DNA of 64,000 nucleotides from Pseudomonas palleroniana (GCF_003031675.1 NZ_PYWX01000015.1:1-64000), one strand, 5' to 3'. Positions 1-8,342 are shown, counted from the first letter of the stretch. Translations and numbers: made by a program. Notes: generated from the letters alone by a model not told the origin.

Positions 1-39
1 ACCGTGCGATCGATATGTGTCAGATACACTTCGTCAACC

Positions 40-107
40 GGTCTGGGAGTGCTTCGCACTCCAGCGGGAGCAAGCTCCCTCGCCACACAAGCTCGCTCCT
101 ACAGGGG
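40..107. repeat. Composite REP sequence (GIII-like half plus a second REP type)
   Basis: Contains GGGAGCAAGCTCCCTCGCCA, which matches the right half of the complete REPIN at 29667-29779, followed by AAGCTCGCTCCTACA, which matches the right half of the element at 62930-63029. No left half of the first type is visible, so this is a truncated or fused REP remnant just downstream of the ABC transporter operon. Confidence 0.7.
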
Positions 108-115
108 TAAGGCTA

Positions 116-970
116 TCAGCCCTGCCACTTCCCGCCTTCGACAATCACGCTCTCAGGCGAGGTGTCATCGCTCAGTTCCTTACGCACATACTGGTCATAC
201 AGCTTGAGCAAAAACTTCTCTTCGCCCAGCTTTGCCAACTCGGCATTCACCCAATCGCGCAGTTCGGTATTGCCCTTCTTCACCGCCGGTGCAATCGGCG
301 CTTCGTCACCGAGTTTTTCTTGCAGCACACGATAGCCAGGGTTCTGCTTGGCCCAGCTGAACAACACCAGATTGTCCTGGGCATACGCATCGCCCCGGCC
401 GGCCGACAGCGCTTGCAGCGACTCGGAGTTTTTCTCGAACTTGAGCAGTTTCCAATCCGGATGGTTCTTGGTCAGCCAGATATCGGCGGTCGTGCCGGTG
501 GTCACGATGGTGGTGCGGGTCGCCAGGTCATCCAGGCTCTTCACCGCGCTGTCGTTGGGCACCAGGGCCTGTACCGCGACTTTGAGGTTGGGGTTGGTGA
601 AATCCACGGCTTCCTTGCGTTCCGGGGTGACGGTCATGTTGGCGAGGATCAGGTCGACCTTGTCGCTTTGCAGGAACGGAATACGGCTGGCCGGCTCGAC
701 GGCAACGAACTCGACCTTGTTCTCGTCGCCCAGCAGGTCCTTGGCAAATTGACGGCCGATGTCGGTATCGAAGCCGACGTAGCGACCCGCCTCATTCACA
801 AAGCCGAACGGCGGCTTGTCGGTAAATACGCCAACAATCAGCTTGTCGCGCGCTTTGATTTTGTCGATGTAGCTCGCGGCGGCGGCCGCAGGTTTGGCAG
901 GCTCTTCGGCCTTTTTATCGCAGCCGGCCAGCAACGCGACGGCAAACAGTGGCAGCAGTAACTTTTTCAT
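116..970 (-). CDS. Polar amino-acid ABC transporter substrate-binding lipoprotein
   Basis: 284-residue periplasmic binding protein of the SBP_bac_3 (GlnH/HisJ/FliY) family. The N-terminus is a lipoprotein signal with the lipobox LLAGC near residue 17, so it is probably anchored to the membrane. The middle carries the family pattern GFDTDIGRQFAKDL and later VDLILANMTVTPER. It is the last gene of a permease-permease-ATPase-binding protein operon; its start overlaps the ATPase gene by 4 bases. The ligand cannot be read from sequence. The sulfur-related genes downstream make cystine or another sulfur amino acid possible, but that is inference. The mature protein has only the lipidated Cys and one Met. 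Confidence 0.9.
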   Translation of the reverse strand: MKKLLLPLFAVALLAGCDKKAEEPAKPAAAAASYIDKIKARDKLIVGVFTDKPPFGFVNEAGRYVGFDTDIGRQFAKDLLGDENKVEFVAVEPASRIPFLQSDKVDLILANMTVTPERKEAVDFTNPNLKVAVQALVPNDSAVKSLDDLATRTTIVTTGTTADIWLTKNHPDWKLLKFEKNSESLQALSAGRGDAYAQDNLVLFSWAKQNPGYRVLQEKLGDEAPIAPAVKKGNTELRDWVNAELAKLGEEKFLLKLYDQYVRKELSDDTSPESVIVEGGKWQG

Positions 971-1743
971 ATCAGCTCCAGTTCCTTGGTCTTTTTGGGC
1001 AGTGTTGAAACAAAGGAGAACTTCTCCAGGAACTGCTGCGCGCGTGCGGTTTGCGGGTTCGTAAAGAATTCTTCGGGGGTGTTGTGTTCGAGGATGCGAC
1101 CGGCCTCCATGAACACCACGCGGTCGGCGACGGCGCGGGCGAAGGCCATTTCGTGGGTGACGATCAGCAAGGTCATGCCATCGCGGGCCAGGTCCTGGAT
1201 CACCTCCAGCACTTCCTTGACCATTTCCGGGTCGAGGGCTGCGGTGACCTCATCAAAGAGCATGACCTGTGGGTTCATGCACAACGAACGCACGATGGCG
1301 ATGCGTTGCTGCTGGCCGCCGGAGAGCTGGCGCGGGAAGGCATCCCGCTTGTCGGCAAGGCCCACGCGTTGCAGTAGTTTTTCCGCCTGCTCGCGAGCTT
1401 CACGGGGGTCGCGTTTTTGTACTTTCAATGGGCCGAGCAGGATGTTGTCGAGCACGCTCATATGCGGGAACAGGTGGTAGCTCTGGAACACCATGCCGAT
1501 GTCCTGGCGTACCTGGCGCCAGTCCGTGGATTTATCCAACAGCTCCCTGCCGGCAAAACGCAGGCTGCCGCTATGCGCAACTTCCAGCCCGTTGAGGCAG
1601 CGCAGCAAGGTGCTCTTGCCGCAGCCGCTGGGGCCGAGGATCACCACCACTTCGCTGCTTTGCACACAGAGGTCGATGCCCTTGAGCACCTGCGCCTCGC
1701 CAAAGTATTTGTTGAAACCCTGGAACTCGATCAATGCACTCAT
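967..1743 (-). CDS. Polar amino-acid ABC transporter ATPase
   Basis: 258-residue ABC ATPase of the GlnQ/HisP family. Walker A is GPSGCGKST (about residues 36-44), the signature is LSGGQQQR, and Walker B is VMLFDEVTAALDPE, with Val where the family usually has Pro (DEPTSALDP). It energises import through the two permeases encoded just upstream. The start codon overlaps the stop of the permease gene (ATGA at 1740-1743), which indicates translational coupling. A basic C-terminal tail of about 15 residues extends past the usual end of GlnQ-type proteins. Confidence 0.93.
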   Translation of the reverse strand: MSALIEFQGFNKYFGEAQVLKGIDLCVQSSEVVVILGPSGCGKSTLLRCLNGLEVAHSGSLRFAGRELLDKSTDWRQVRQDIGMVFQSYHLFPHMSVLDNILLGPLKVQKRDPREAREQAEKLLQRVGLADKRDAFPRQLSGGQQQRIAIVRSLCMNPQVMLFDEVTAALDPEMVKEVLEVIQDLARDGMTLLIVTHEMAFARAVADRVVFMEAGRILEHNTPEEFFTNPQTARAQQFLEKFSFVSTLPKKTKELELI

Positions 1744-2399
1744 GCTTGGGCCCAGCGCCGTTCCAGCACCTTGGAGGCGGCCGACAACGGGTAGCAGATA
1801 AAGAAGAAAAACAGGAACAGCACGCCGTAGATCAATACCGACTCATAGGTGCGTTCAATGATTTGCTGGCCGACCTTGATCACATCCACGACACCAATCA
1901 GCACGGCCAGGGAGCTGGTCTTGATGATCCGCGTGTAGACGTTGATGGTCGGCGGCGTCATGCGTTTGAGAGCCTGGGGCAGCAGCACGTAGCCGTACAG
2001 TTGAGGCGTGGACAGGCCAATCGACAAGCCCGCTTCGCGCTGGCCCCGGGGCAACGAATGCAACGCGCCGCGCACCACTTCGCCCACTTCACTGGCGCCC
2101 CACAGCGACAGCACCAACACCGCACACCAGAAGTTCGGAATGCTCAGGCCAAAGAAAATCGGCAGGCCGAAAAACAGCAGGTACAGCCACACCAGCACCG
2201 GAATCGCCCGGAACAGCTCCAGGTAGACCCGCAGCACCCGGTTGACCGCCCGGTTGTTCAGCATGCGCAACACGCCATACACCACGCCGCCGACGGTGCT
2301 GAAGGCGATGCTCAACAAAGATATCGACAGGGTTTGCGCAGCGCCCTTGCCCAGTTGCGGCAACGACACCCACAACAACTCAAGACCCGAACTGGCCAT
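1740..2399 (-). CDS. Polar amino-acid ABC transporter permease (second)
   Basis: 219-residue inner-membrane permease of the HisM/GlnP type with several hydrophobic segments and an EAA-like loop (GASEVGEVVRGALHSLPRGQREAG). The ATG at 2399 was chosen because AAAGGAGG lies 7-8 bases upstream; the reading frame extends further upstream but would begin with an unlikely Cys-rich stretch. The gene overlaps the first permease gene by about 20 bases. The two permeases probably form a heterodimeric channel. Confidence 0.9.
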   Translation of the reverse strand: MASSGLELLWVSLPQLGKGAAQTLSISLLSIAFSTVGGVVYGVLRMLNNRAVNRVLRVYLELFRAIPVLVWLYLLFFGLPIFFGLSIPNFWCAVLVLSLWGASEVGEVVRGALHSLPRGQREAGLSIGLSTPQLYGYVLLPQALKRMTPPTINVYTRIIKTSSLAVLIGVVDVIKVGQQIIERTYESVLIYGVLFLFFFFICYPLSAASKVLERRWAQA

Positions 2400-3045
2400 G
2401 CTGGAGCCTCCTTTCCAGGCGGCTGAGCAGCAACGACAGCGGCAAGAACAGCAACACACAAATCAGCGTCAGCACGGCAAGCATTTCGTAGGTCTTGTAG
2501 TAGAGCGCGATGTAGCTCTTGGTCGTGTAGAGAATCTCCGGCACCGCCACGGCGGACACCACCGTGGTCTCCTTGAGCAGGAAAATGAAATTGGCGAACA
2601 GCGCCGGCAGGCTGAGAATGCCGGCCTGAGGCAGGATCACATGGCGCAACAGTTGCCAGTCGGACAGGCCGATGGACTTGCCCGACTCGATCTGCGCCAG
2701 TGGCACCGCTTCTACACCGGCGCGCAGCACTTCAGTGAGGTAGGCTCCGCCGAGGAACGTCATGGTGATGATCGCTGCCCAGAACCCGGAGAGATTGAAA
2801 CCCAGGGCCGGCAAGGCGAAGTACACGAAGAACAGCTGGATCAGCAGCGGCGTGTTACGCGCCAACTCCACATAGAGCGCCACCAGGCGCGACAAATACG
2901 GCGTGCGAAACACCAGCAGCGCTGCGTTGACCAGCGCCACCAGCAGTGAGGTGGCGATGGCGATCAGGCCCACTTGCAGCGTCACCCCCACAGCGCGGAG
3001 AAACGCCGGCAAGGTGCTGAGGATAAATGCGAAATCGAAGGTCAT
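2380..3045 (-). CDS. Polar amino-acid ABC transporter permease (first gene of operon)
   Basis: 221-residue permease of the HisQ/GlnP family. It has an EAA-type loop (AYLTEVLRAGVEAVPLAQIESGKS) and several membrane segments. The start at MTFDFAF fits homologous N-termini, although the ribosome-binding site is weak; an ATG 15 codons upstream (3090) in the same frame is an alternative. Upstream lies an AT-rich segment (about 3118-3165) with a GGTAT...ATACC inverted repeat that probably holds the operon promoter. Confidence 0.88.
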   Translation of the reverse strand: MTFDFAFILSTLPAFLRAVGVTLQVGLIAIATSLLVALVNAALLVFRTPYLSRLVALYVELARNTPLLIQLFFVYFALPALGFNLSGFWAAIITMTFLGGAYLTEVLRAGVEAVPLAQIESGKSIGLSDWQLLRHVILPQAGILSLPALFANFIFLLKETTVVSAVAVPEILYTTKSYIALYYKTYEMLAVLTLICVLLFLPLSLLLSRLERRLQHGQFGS

Positions 3046-3255
3046 CGTGAGTCCGTGACGCCGCAGGGTAAGGCGGCGAGTGCAATCCATATCGACGTGG
3101 GTAACGTCGGGTAGCACAAACTTTAAAGGTATAAAAAATAAAATTTAAATACCAAAATAGCATATTGATATCACCCAAAAAGATAACCCCCGAACTCGCG
3201 GGTTTGGCCAGTGGCAACTATGGTTTTGGGGTCGAAAGATTCGAGGGATCGAACA

Positions 3256-3342
3256 ATGAATGAAGCGAAACCGATGGATCCGCAGGAGCTGGTGAAGTGG
3301 TTGGTGGCGTTGCGCCGCGCGATCAACAGCCGCACTCTCTAA
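3256..3342 (+). CDS. Possible 28-residue small protein
   Basis: A short frame, MNEAKPMDPQELVKWLVALR then eight more residues, is preceded by GAGGGA about 7 bases before the ATG. It predicts one amphipathic helix with no signal peptide. It is divergent from the ABC operon and isolated from other genes. I do not recognise a family. Its length allows a chance ORF, so support is weak. Confidence 0.25.
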   Translation: MNEAKPMDPQELVKWLVALRRAINSRTL

Positions 3343-3378
3343 AACACTGAAGAATCACTTTGAGAAGGAAATCAAAAT

Positions 3379-3533
3379 GTGGGAGGGGCGGTGCGACGAT
3401 TCGACTTGCTCCCGATAGCGGTGAATCAGCCAATAAATCTGGTGACTGACACCCTGCTATCGGGAGCAAGCCCCCTCCCACAGTGATAGCGTTAAGCCTT
3501 AACTGACTGGCATTAAGGCTTGCCCCCTCCCAC
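3379..3533. repeat. REPIN (GI-like) with an interrupted left REP and an extended tail
   Basis: The right half, GCTATCGGGAGCAAGCCCCC followed by TCCCAC, is intact. The left half begins GTGGGAGGGG and resumes at CTTGCTCCCGATAGCG, but about 16 unrelated bases sit between the two parts. After the right REP comes a tail (GTTAAGCCTTAACTGACTGG...) ending in a third partial REP (CTTGCCCCCTCCCAC). The same tail occurs in the element at 35997-36194. The remaining non-coding stretch 3118-3564 shows nothing else clear. Confidence 0.85.
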
Positions 3534-3564
3534 AATTCAAACCTTGAAGGGGGTCTGGCTTAGA

Positions 3565-4347
3565 TCAGAACGCAGGCACGACCGCGCCGTTGTACTTCTT
3601 CTCGATGAAGGCTTTGACTTCAGGGCTGGTCAGGGCCTTGGACAGTTTCTGGATAGCATCGCTGTCCTTGTTGTCCGGGCGAGCCACCAGGAAGTTCACA
3701 TACGGCGACTTGGCGTCTTCGATGATCAGCGCGTCCTTGGCTGGGTTCAGGCCAGCCTCCAGGGCGTAGTTGGTGTTGATCAGGTCCAGGTCGACCTGGT
3801 CCAGCACGCGTGGCAACAGGGCCGATTCCAGCTCTTTGAATTTCAGGTGCTTGGGGTTGCTGGCGATGTCTTTCGGCGTGGCCAGGGCGTTGCTTGGGTC
3901 TTTCAGGGTGATCACACCGGCCTTTTGCAGCAGCAACAGGGCACGGCCGCTGTTGGAGCCTTCGTTTGGAATGGCAACGGTGGCGCCATCTTTGAGCTCG
4001 GAAATGTTCTTGATCTTCTTCGAGTAACCGCCGAAAGGTTCAACGTGCACACCGACCACAGTGACCAGGTTGGTGCCCTTGCCCTTGTTGAAGTTTTCCA
4101 GGTACGGCAGGGTCTGGAAGTAGTTGGCGTCCAGACGCTTCTCGGCCACCTGCACGTTTGGCTGCACGTAGTCGGTGAAGACTTTGATGTCCAGGTCCAC
4201 ACCTTCTTTGGCCAGGGTCGGCTTGACCAGCTCAAGGATCTCGGCGTGCGGGATCGGGGTCGCGGCGACCACCAGCTTCTCGTTGGCCTGGGCCAGGCTT
4301 GCAGTCAGGGCAGCCGCCAGTGCGGTAAACAACAGAACCTTTTTCAT
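3565..4347 (-). CDS. MetQ/NlpA-family periplasmic binding protein
   Basis: 260-residue NlpA-family (PF03180) protein, the family that binds D/L-methionine for the MetNI importer. The N-terminus is a signal peptide ending in AQA at about residue 21 with no lipobox Cys, so it is predicted to be a soluble periplasmic protein rather than the usual lipoprotein. Family features include TPIPHAEIL, NYFQTLPYL and NTNYALEAG. No metN or metI lies nearby, so it is an orphan binding protein. It contains no Cys and no Met after the start codon, as expected for proteins made during sulfur limitation. AAGGA precedes the ATG at good spacing. Confidence 0.88.
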   Translation of the reverse strand: MKKVLLFTALAAALTASLAQANEKLVVAATPIPHAEILELVKPTLAKEGVDLDIKVFTDYVQPNVQVAEKRLDANYFQTLPYLENFNKGKGTNLVTVVGVHVEPFGGYSKKIKNISELKDGATVAIPNEGSNSGRALLLLQKAGVITLKDPSNALATPKDIASNPKHLKFKELESALLPRVLDQVDLDLINTNYALEAGLNPAKDALIIEDAKSPYVNFLVARPDNKDSDAIQKLSKALTSPEVKAFIEKKYNGAVVPAF

Positions 4348-4473
4348 GCAGTGTCCTTATCGAAATTCCGGGGCGTCTCTGACGACCGTTTTTAGGTGGG
4401 GTGCCAGCGAAGTGCTATCGCGGCGTGGAAGGGACAATACCTAGATTTTTTATTCCCGAACAATATCTTTTAT

Positions 4474-5397
4474 TCACGTTGATATTCCATTTTGTTCATG
4501 TAGCCATTTGCGCAAGGTTTCCTGTTCCGCCGGCGTGGCAGTGCTGAACAGGCGCTGCACCTGTTCCAGCGGTGAGCCGGCCACCGGCAGGTTCAAATGC
4601 TCGGGCAAAATCTCATCGCCACTGCTGACCAGCAGCGCAAAATGGATCACGTTTTCCAGTTCACGGGTATTGCCCGGCCAACTGTGGCGCTCCAGCACAC
4701 GCTGGGCGGCGTCGCTGATCAGCGGTACCGGCAGGTCCAGGCGCTGACTGTAGATGCCGAGGAAATATTCGGCCAGGGACAGGATATCGCCGACGCGTTC
4801 GCGCAAGGCCGGCAGCTCGAGTTGGCCCTCGCTCAGGTAATGGAACAGGCGCTCATGGAACTTGCCGGCCGCCACGGCCTGGGCCAGGTCGATGCTCGTC
4901 GCGGCCACCAGGCGCACATCCACCGGGCTTGGCTGATGGGCGCCGACACGGGTGACTTCGTGGTTCTCCAGGGCGGCGAGCAGCTTCACCTGGATCGGCA
5001 GAGGCAAGTCACCGATTTCGTCCAGGTACAAGGTGCCGCCATTGGCCGAGCCAAACCACCCGGCGCGACTACTGGCCGCGCCACTGTGGCTGCCGGCGGC
5101 GTATCCGAACAACTCGGCATCGGCATAGGTGGGGCTGATCGCACCGCAATTGACTGACACGAACAGCCCGGTGCGATCACTGCCACGGTGGATCTGCCGC
5201 GCCAGCAGCTCTTTACCCGTACCGGTCTCGCCGCGAATCAACACGGGCAGGGCCAGCGGCGCGAGGTTTTCCAGGTCTTCGCGCAGTTGCCGCGAACGCG
5301 GGTCGACAAACATCAACGCCTTGGCACGGATGCTCAGCGGGCTTTTTTCAGAATCGGGGAAGGTCAGCAGTGGCTGGCCGTAGGTTTCATGGCTCAT
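4474..5397 (-). CDS. SfnR-like sigma-54 activator-type AAA+ protein lacking a visible HTH
   Basis: 307-residue protein made almost entirely of a sigma-54 interaction AAA+ domain: Walker A GETGTGKE, ELFG, Walker B GGTLYLDEIGDL, the VRLVAATS sensor region, and RHSWPGNTRELENV. The loop that is normally GAFTGA reads GSHSGA. After the AAA+ domain only about 40 residues remain, and no Fis-type helix-turn-helix is visible. No N-terminal sensor domain is present, as in SfnR, a regulator of sulfone use in Pseudomonas. The ATG at 5397 has GGGAG upstream; a TTG six codons earlier is less likely. The location next to the MetQ homologue suggests a sulfur role (inference). Confidence 0.8.
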   Translation of the reverse strand: MSHETYGQPLLTFPDSEKSPLSIRAKALMFVDPRSRQLREDLENLAPLALPVLIRGETGTGKELLARQIHRGSDRTGLFVSVNCGAISPTYADAELFGYAAGSHSGAASSRAGWFGSANGGTLYLDEIGDLPLPIQVKLLAALENHEVTRVGAHQPSPVDVRLVAATSIDLAQAVAAGKFHERLFHYLSEGQLELPALRERVGDILSLAEYFLGIYSQRLDLPVPLISDAAQRVLERHSWPGNTRELENVIHFALLVSSGDEILPEHLNLPVAGSPLEQVQRLFSTATPAEQETLRKWLHEQNGIST

Positions 5398-5447
5398 GGC
5401 AGGCTCCCGCCCCAAATCCGCTCAAGGGACGGGGCGTTGAAAGAATC

Positions 5448-6029
5448 TCAGGCAGTGCGCCGGGCGTGATGTTCGAGACGGCTTTGCAGGCGATAAAGGT
5501 AGGCGAAGCCTTGCTCCCATCGCTGGTGGCCGGACTTCACATTGATATGACCGGCCCCGGACAAAATGCCGGCTTCGGCGCCCCAATGGCGTGCAAGCTC
5601 CAAGGCTCTCGCAGCGCTGACGGCACTGTCGTTGTCGGAGCTGACCACTTGGCTGGGAAACGGCAGCAAGTCGGTGGGGATGGGTGCAAAGTTGCGCAAG
5701 GCAGGGGCACAGGCCGGGCGCTCGACATCGGCCGGAGCCACCAGCAAAGCGCCGCGCACCTGACGCAAAAACGCCAGCGGTGCCGTGGCCGCCCAATGGG
5801 CGACCGTGATGCAGCCCAGGCTGTGGGCGATGAGAATCACCGGCGTACTGTCGGCGGCAATCGCTTCGGCCAGCGCCGCCACCCAGTCTTCGCGACGGGG
5901 AGTCAGCCAATCGGCCTGTTCCACGCGCGTACTGTTGGGCAGGCTGTTCTGCCAATGGCTCTGCCAATGATCTTCTGGCGATCCTTGCCAGCCCGGCACG
6001 ATCAGGTAACGAATCAACTCGCTGTGCAT
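5448..6029 (-). CDS. RBBP9/YdeN-type alpha/beta serine hydrolase
   Basis: 193-residue cytosolic hydrolase of the RBBP9/YdeN (PF06821) family. It starts with the family pattern YLIVPGWQGSPEDHWQ. The nucleophile elbow is AHSLG with Ser at about residue 70, and GAGHIN supplies the catalytic His near residue 158; the acid is probably Asp in SSDND. AGGAGG lies just before the ATG. The substrate is unknown. It is separated from the AAA+ regulator gene by about 50 bases and may be cotranscribed with it. Confidence 0.85.
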   Translation of the reverse strand: MHSELIRYLIVPGWQGSPEDHWQSHWQNSLPNSTRVEQADWLTPRREDWVAALAEAIAADSTPVILIAHSLGCITVAHWAATAPLAFLRQVRGALLVAPADVERPACAPALRNFAPIPTDLLPFPSQVVSSDNDSAVSAARALELARHWGAEAGILSGAGHINVKSGHQRWEQGFAYLYRLQSRLEHHARRTA

Positions 6030-6149
6030 GGGTGTGCCCTCCTGCAGCGTCTAACGTTGCTGAGCAGTATAAGGACAGGGTTTATATTCGTTAAGGAATA
6101 AGAAGCTATTTATTAATAACCAAAATCACATAACCCCTAAATATCAAAA

Positions 6150-6236
6150 GTGGGAGGGGGCTTGCTCCCGATAGCGATCTGTCAGCCACCGATTTATTGG
6201 CTGAACCACTGCTATCGGGAGCAAGCCCCCTCCCAC
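6150..6236. repeat. REPIN (GI-like)
   Basis: Two REP sequences in inverted orientation: GTGGGAGGGGGCTTGCTCCC with GATAGCG at the left and its complement at the right, separated by about 35 bases. Together with the terminator at 6286-6320 it fills most of the 314-base gap 6030-6343. Confidence 0.9.
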
Positions 6237-6285
6237 CCTGATCGTTTTCCAAACTGAGATTTTTGGTGATGTGTGAATTTCAGGC

Positions 6286-6320
6286 AAAAAAAAAGGCCGC
6301 ACCCTGCCAAGGAAACGGCC
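6286..6320 (-). terminator. Rho-independent terminator of tonB-exbB-exbD
   Basis: Read on the minus strand, a GGCCG...CGGCC hairpin is followed by a run of nine T. It lies 24 bases after the exbD stop codon. Confidence 0.75.
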
Positions 6321-6343
6321 AAAAAATCGTCGAGGCTTTGCAA

Positions 6344-6745
6344 CTAACGAGCGGTTATCACCGACAGTTTGGTAATCCCCGCGCGCTCGATAGACGCCAT
6401 GGCTCGCGCCACTTCGCCGTAGTTCACACCATCATCAGCCTGCAGTTGCACCCGCACATCGGGGTCCTTGGCCTTGGCCGCCTGCAGGTTGAACTCCAGC
6501 AGGTCCGGCTGGATTTCGTCCTTGTTGATAAACAGTTTGCCGGCACCGTCGATGCTCACCACCAGCGGATCTTTTTGCTCCACCGGCGCCACGGCCTGGG
6601 TCTTGGGCAGGTTGATCGGAATCGCGTTGGTCAACAGCGGCGCAGTGACGATAAACACCACCAGCAGCACCAGCATCACGTCCACCAACGGTGTGACGTT
6701 GATCTCGCTCAGCACCTCATCGCTGTCTTGCGTGGAGAAGGCCAT
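6344..6745 (-). CDS. exbD: ExbD/TolR-family biopolymer transport protein
   Basis: 133-residue inner-membrane protein with one N-terminal transmembrane helix (about residues 20-42). The conserved proton-path Asp sits at its start in NVTPLVDVMLVLLVVFIV, and a periplasmic domain follows. It forms the TonB-ExbB-ExbD motor that couples the proton gradient to outer-membrane receptors. It is the last gene of a three-gene operon and begins 1 base after exbB. The gene lies near a TonB-dependent receptor and sulfur genes, so this copy may be dedicated to sulfur-source receptors (inference). Confidence 0.93.
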   Translation of the reverse strand: MAFSTQDSDEVLSEINVTPLVDVMLVLLVVFIVTAPLLTNAIPINLPKTQAVAPVEQKDPLVVSIDGAGKLFINKDEIQPDLLEFNLQAAKAKDPDVRVQLQADDGVNYGEVARAMASIERAGITKLSVITAR

Positions 6746-6746
6746 C

Positions 6747-7466
6747 TCAGGACGCCTCCTTCACTTTCTGCGGGTTGCCGGCCGCGCTCTTGGTCAGCGA
6801 GGGGTGGAGCAGCACGCGGAAGGAATGCTTCTGCGCCAGGCTGTAGAAGTCGTGGGCAAAATCATCCAGATCGGCCGCCGTCAGCTTCAGGCGGCGCAGG
6901 AAATAGTTGTAGACCAACACCGCCGGCACGGCCACGGCAATCCCCACGCCCGTGGCGACCAGCGCCGCACCAATCGGGCCGGCCACGGTTTCCAGGCTGG
7001 CGGAGCCGGCAGCACTGATGCCCTTGAGCGCTTCCATGATCCCCCACACGGTGCCGAACAGGCCGATGAACGGCGAGGTGCTGCCGATGCTCGCGACCAC
7101 GGCCAGGCCGGTTTCCAGGGAGCGACGCTCACGCACGATCTGCTGGCGCAGGGCACGTTCGAGACGGTCCTGGTGGTTGATGGCCTGGCTCAAATCCGCT
7201 GCATGGGCAGAATCACCCACCTGGATCGCCGCATAACCGGCCTGGGCTACCCGGGCCGCCGCGCCCGGCTGGGTTTCAGCCAGCTCCGCGGCGGAATCGA
7301 GGCTGGAGGCCGCCCAGAACCGCTGATGGAACTTGCGGTCCTGGGCCTTGAGGCGACCGAATTGCACGCCCTTCAACAACGCCAGACCCCAGGTGGCGAC
7401 CGAAAAGGCCACCAACAGCCAGATCACCGCGCTTTCGATGGATTCAAGTGGAGATGCCAATGCCAT
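6747..7466 (-). CDS. exbB: ExbB/TolQ-family proton channel protein
   Basis: 239-residue MotA/TolQ/ExbB-family membrane protein with three transmembrane regions. The conserved segment FIGLFGTVWGIMEAL and the following GPIGAALVATGVGIAVAVPAV are present. The ATG at 7466 is preceded by AAAGAGG; the frame extends 13 codons further upstream without a good start. It has no Cys and a single internal Met. It sits between tonB and exbD with close spacing. Confidence 0.93.
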   Translation of the reverse strand: MALASPLESIESAVIWLLVAFSVATWGLALLKGVQFGRLKAQDRKFHQRFWAASSLDSAAELAETQPGAAARVAQAGYAAIQVGDSAHAADLSQAINHQDRLERALRQQIVRERRSLETGLAVVASIGSTSPFIGLFGTVWGIMEALKGISAAGSASLETVAGPIGAALVATGVGIAVAVPAVLVYNYFLRRLKLTAADLDDFAHDFYSLAQKHSFRVLLHPSLTKSAAGNPQKVKEAS

Positions 7467-7520
7467 GATGTTTTTCCTCTTTACAGGTCGCGGCGTGCAA
7501 AACACACCGCAGCGCGATAG

Positions 7521-8342
7521 TTAGTGAATCTTGAAATCGATCGGTACGCTGACCCAGCCGTCCTGGGCAACATCGCCCTGCTTGGCCGGTACAAAACTCC
7601 AGCGCTTTACAGCAGCCAGCGCGGCATCATCGAGTTGCTGGCGACCGCTGCTTTTCTGCACCTGGATCTCCCCCGGCTTGCCGCTGGCCAAGACGTGTAC
7701 CCGCAGCAGTACCGTGCCTTCCCAACCACGACGCTGGGCCAATGACGGGTATTCGGGCGCCGGGTTCTTCAAGTAAGCGGCGTTGGCCGAAGCCGGTGTA
7801 ACCGGTGCAGGCGCTGCGACGGGCGCTGCCGGAGCGGGCGGCGCAGGCACAGGTGGCGCGGGCGGCTGCTCGACCGCCTTCGGGGCCGGCTCAGGTTTCG
7901 GCTTGGGTTTGGGCTGCGGCTTGGGCACAGGTTTCGGGATTGGCTTTGGCGGCGCAGGCTTGGCTGCCAACTCATCCACCACCGGTGGCGGCGGCTCAAC
8001 CACGGGCGGCGGTGGAGGCGGCGGCACAGGCGGTGGCGGCTCGACCACCGGCGGTGCCGGCTGGGAAAACTCGATGGTCATCGGTGGTATTTCCGGCGGC
8101 ACAATCGGCAGCACCGGCGTGGGTTTCTGGCTCACCCAGTAAATCAACGCGCCATGCAAGGCCAACACCAGCAGCCCCAGCACAAATCCTTCGCGGCGAC
8201 TCGAGAAACGCTTCGGCGTCTTCTGCAGCCGCAGTTGCCCCAAGGGCGCACGGTGCGGTCGGCCAAGGTCGACCAACTCACCACCCGGCCCCTGGCGCCA
8301 CTGCGCCTCATGTGCACTGGCGGCGGTCTGGACATTGCCCAT
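7521..8342 (-). CDS. tonB: TonB energy-transducing protein
   Basis: 273-residue TonB. A basic cytoplasmic N-terminus of about 50 residues precedes one transmembrane helix (FVLGLLVLALHGALIYWV, about 53-70). Next come a long Pro/Lys-rich periplasmic spacer (about 75-180) and a C-terminal TonB domain with GWEGTVLLRVHV and SSGRQQLDDAALAAVKRWSF. AGGGAG lies before the ATG. First gene of tonB-exbB-exbD. The 241-base upstream gap is AT-rich, and I could not identify a convincing Fur box there. Confidence 0.93.
   Translation of the reverse strand: MGNVQTAASAHEAQWRQGPGGELVDLGRPHRAPLGQLRLQKTPKRFSSRREGFVLGLLVLALHGALIYWVSQKPTPVLPIVPPEIPPMTIEFSQPAPPVVEPPPPVPPPPPPPVVEPPPPVVDELAAKPAPPKPIPKPVPKPQPKPKPKPEPAPKAVEQPPAPPVPAPPAPAAPVAAPAPVTPASANAAYLKNPAPEYPSLAQRRGWEGTVLLRVHVLASGKPGEIQVQKSSGRQQLDDAALAAVKRWSFVPAKQGDVAQDGWVSVPIDFKIH

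Noticed and set aside
3565..4347. Assignment of the NlpA-family protein as the MetQ of a complete MetNIQ system
   Set aside because: No metN or metI lies near and the protein lacks a lipobox, so only the family-level name is justified.
4394..4473. Search for a missing HTH of the AAA+ regulator in the sequence after its stop
   Set aside because: The region is short, AT-rich and intergenic; no helix-turn-helix-like frame was found, so a simple frameshift does not explain the missing domain.
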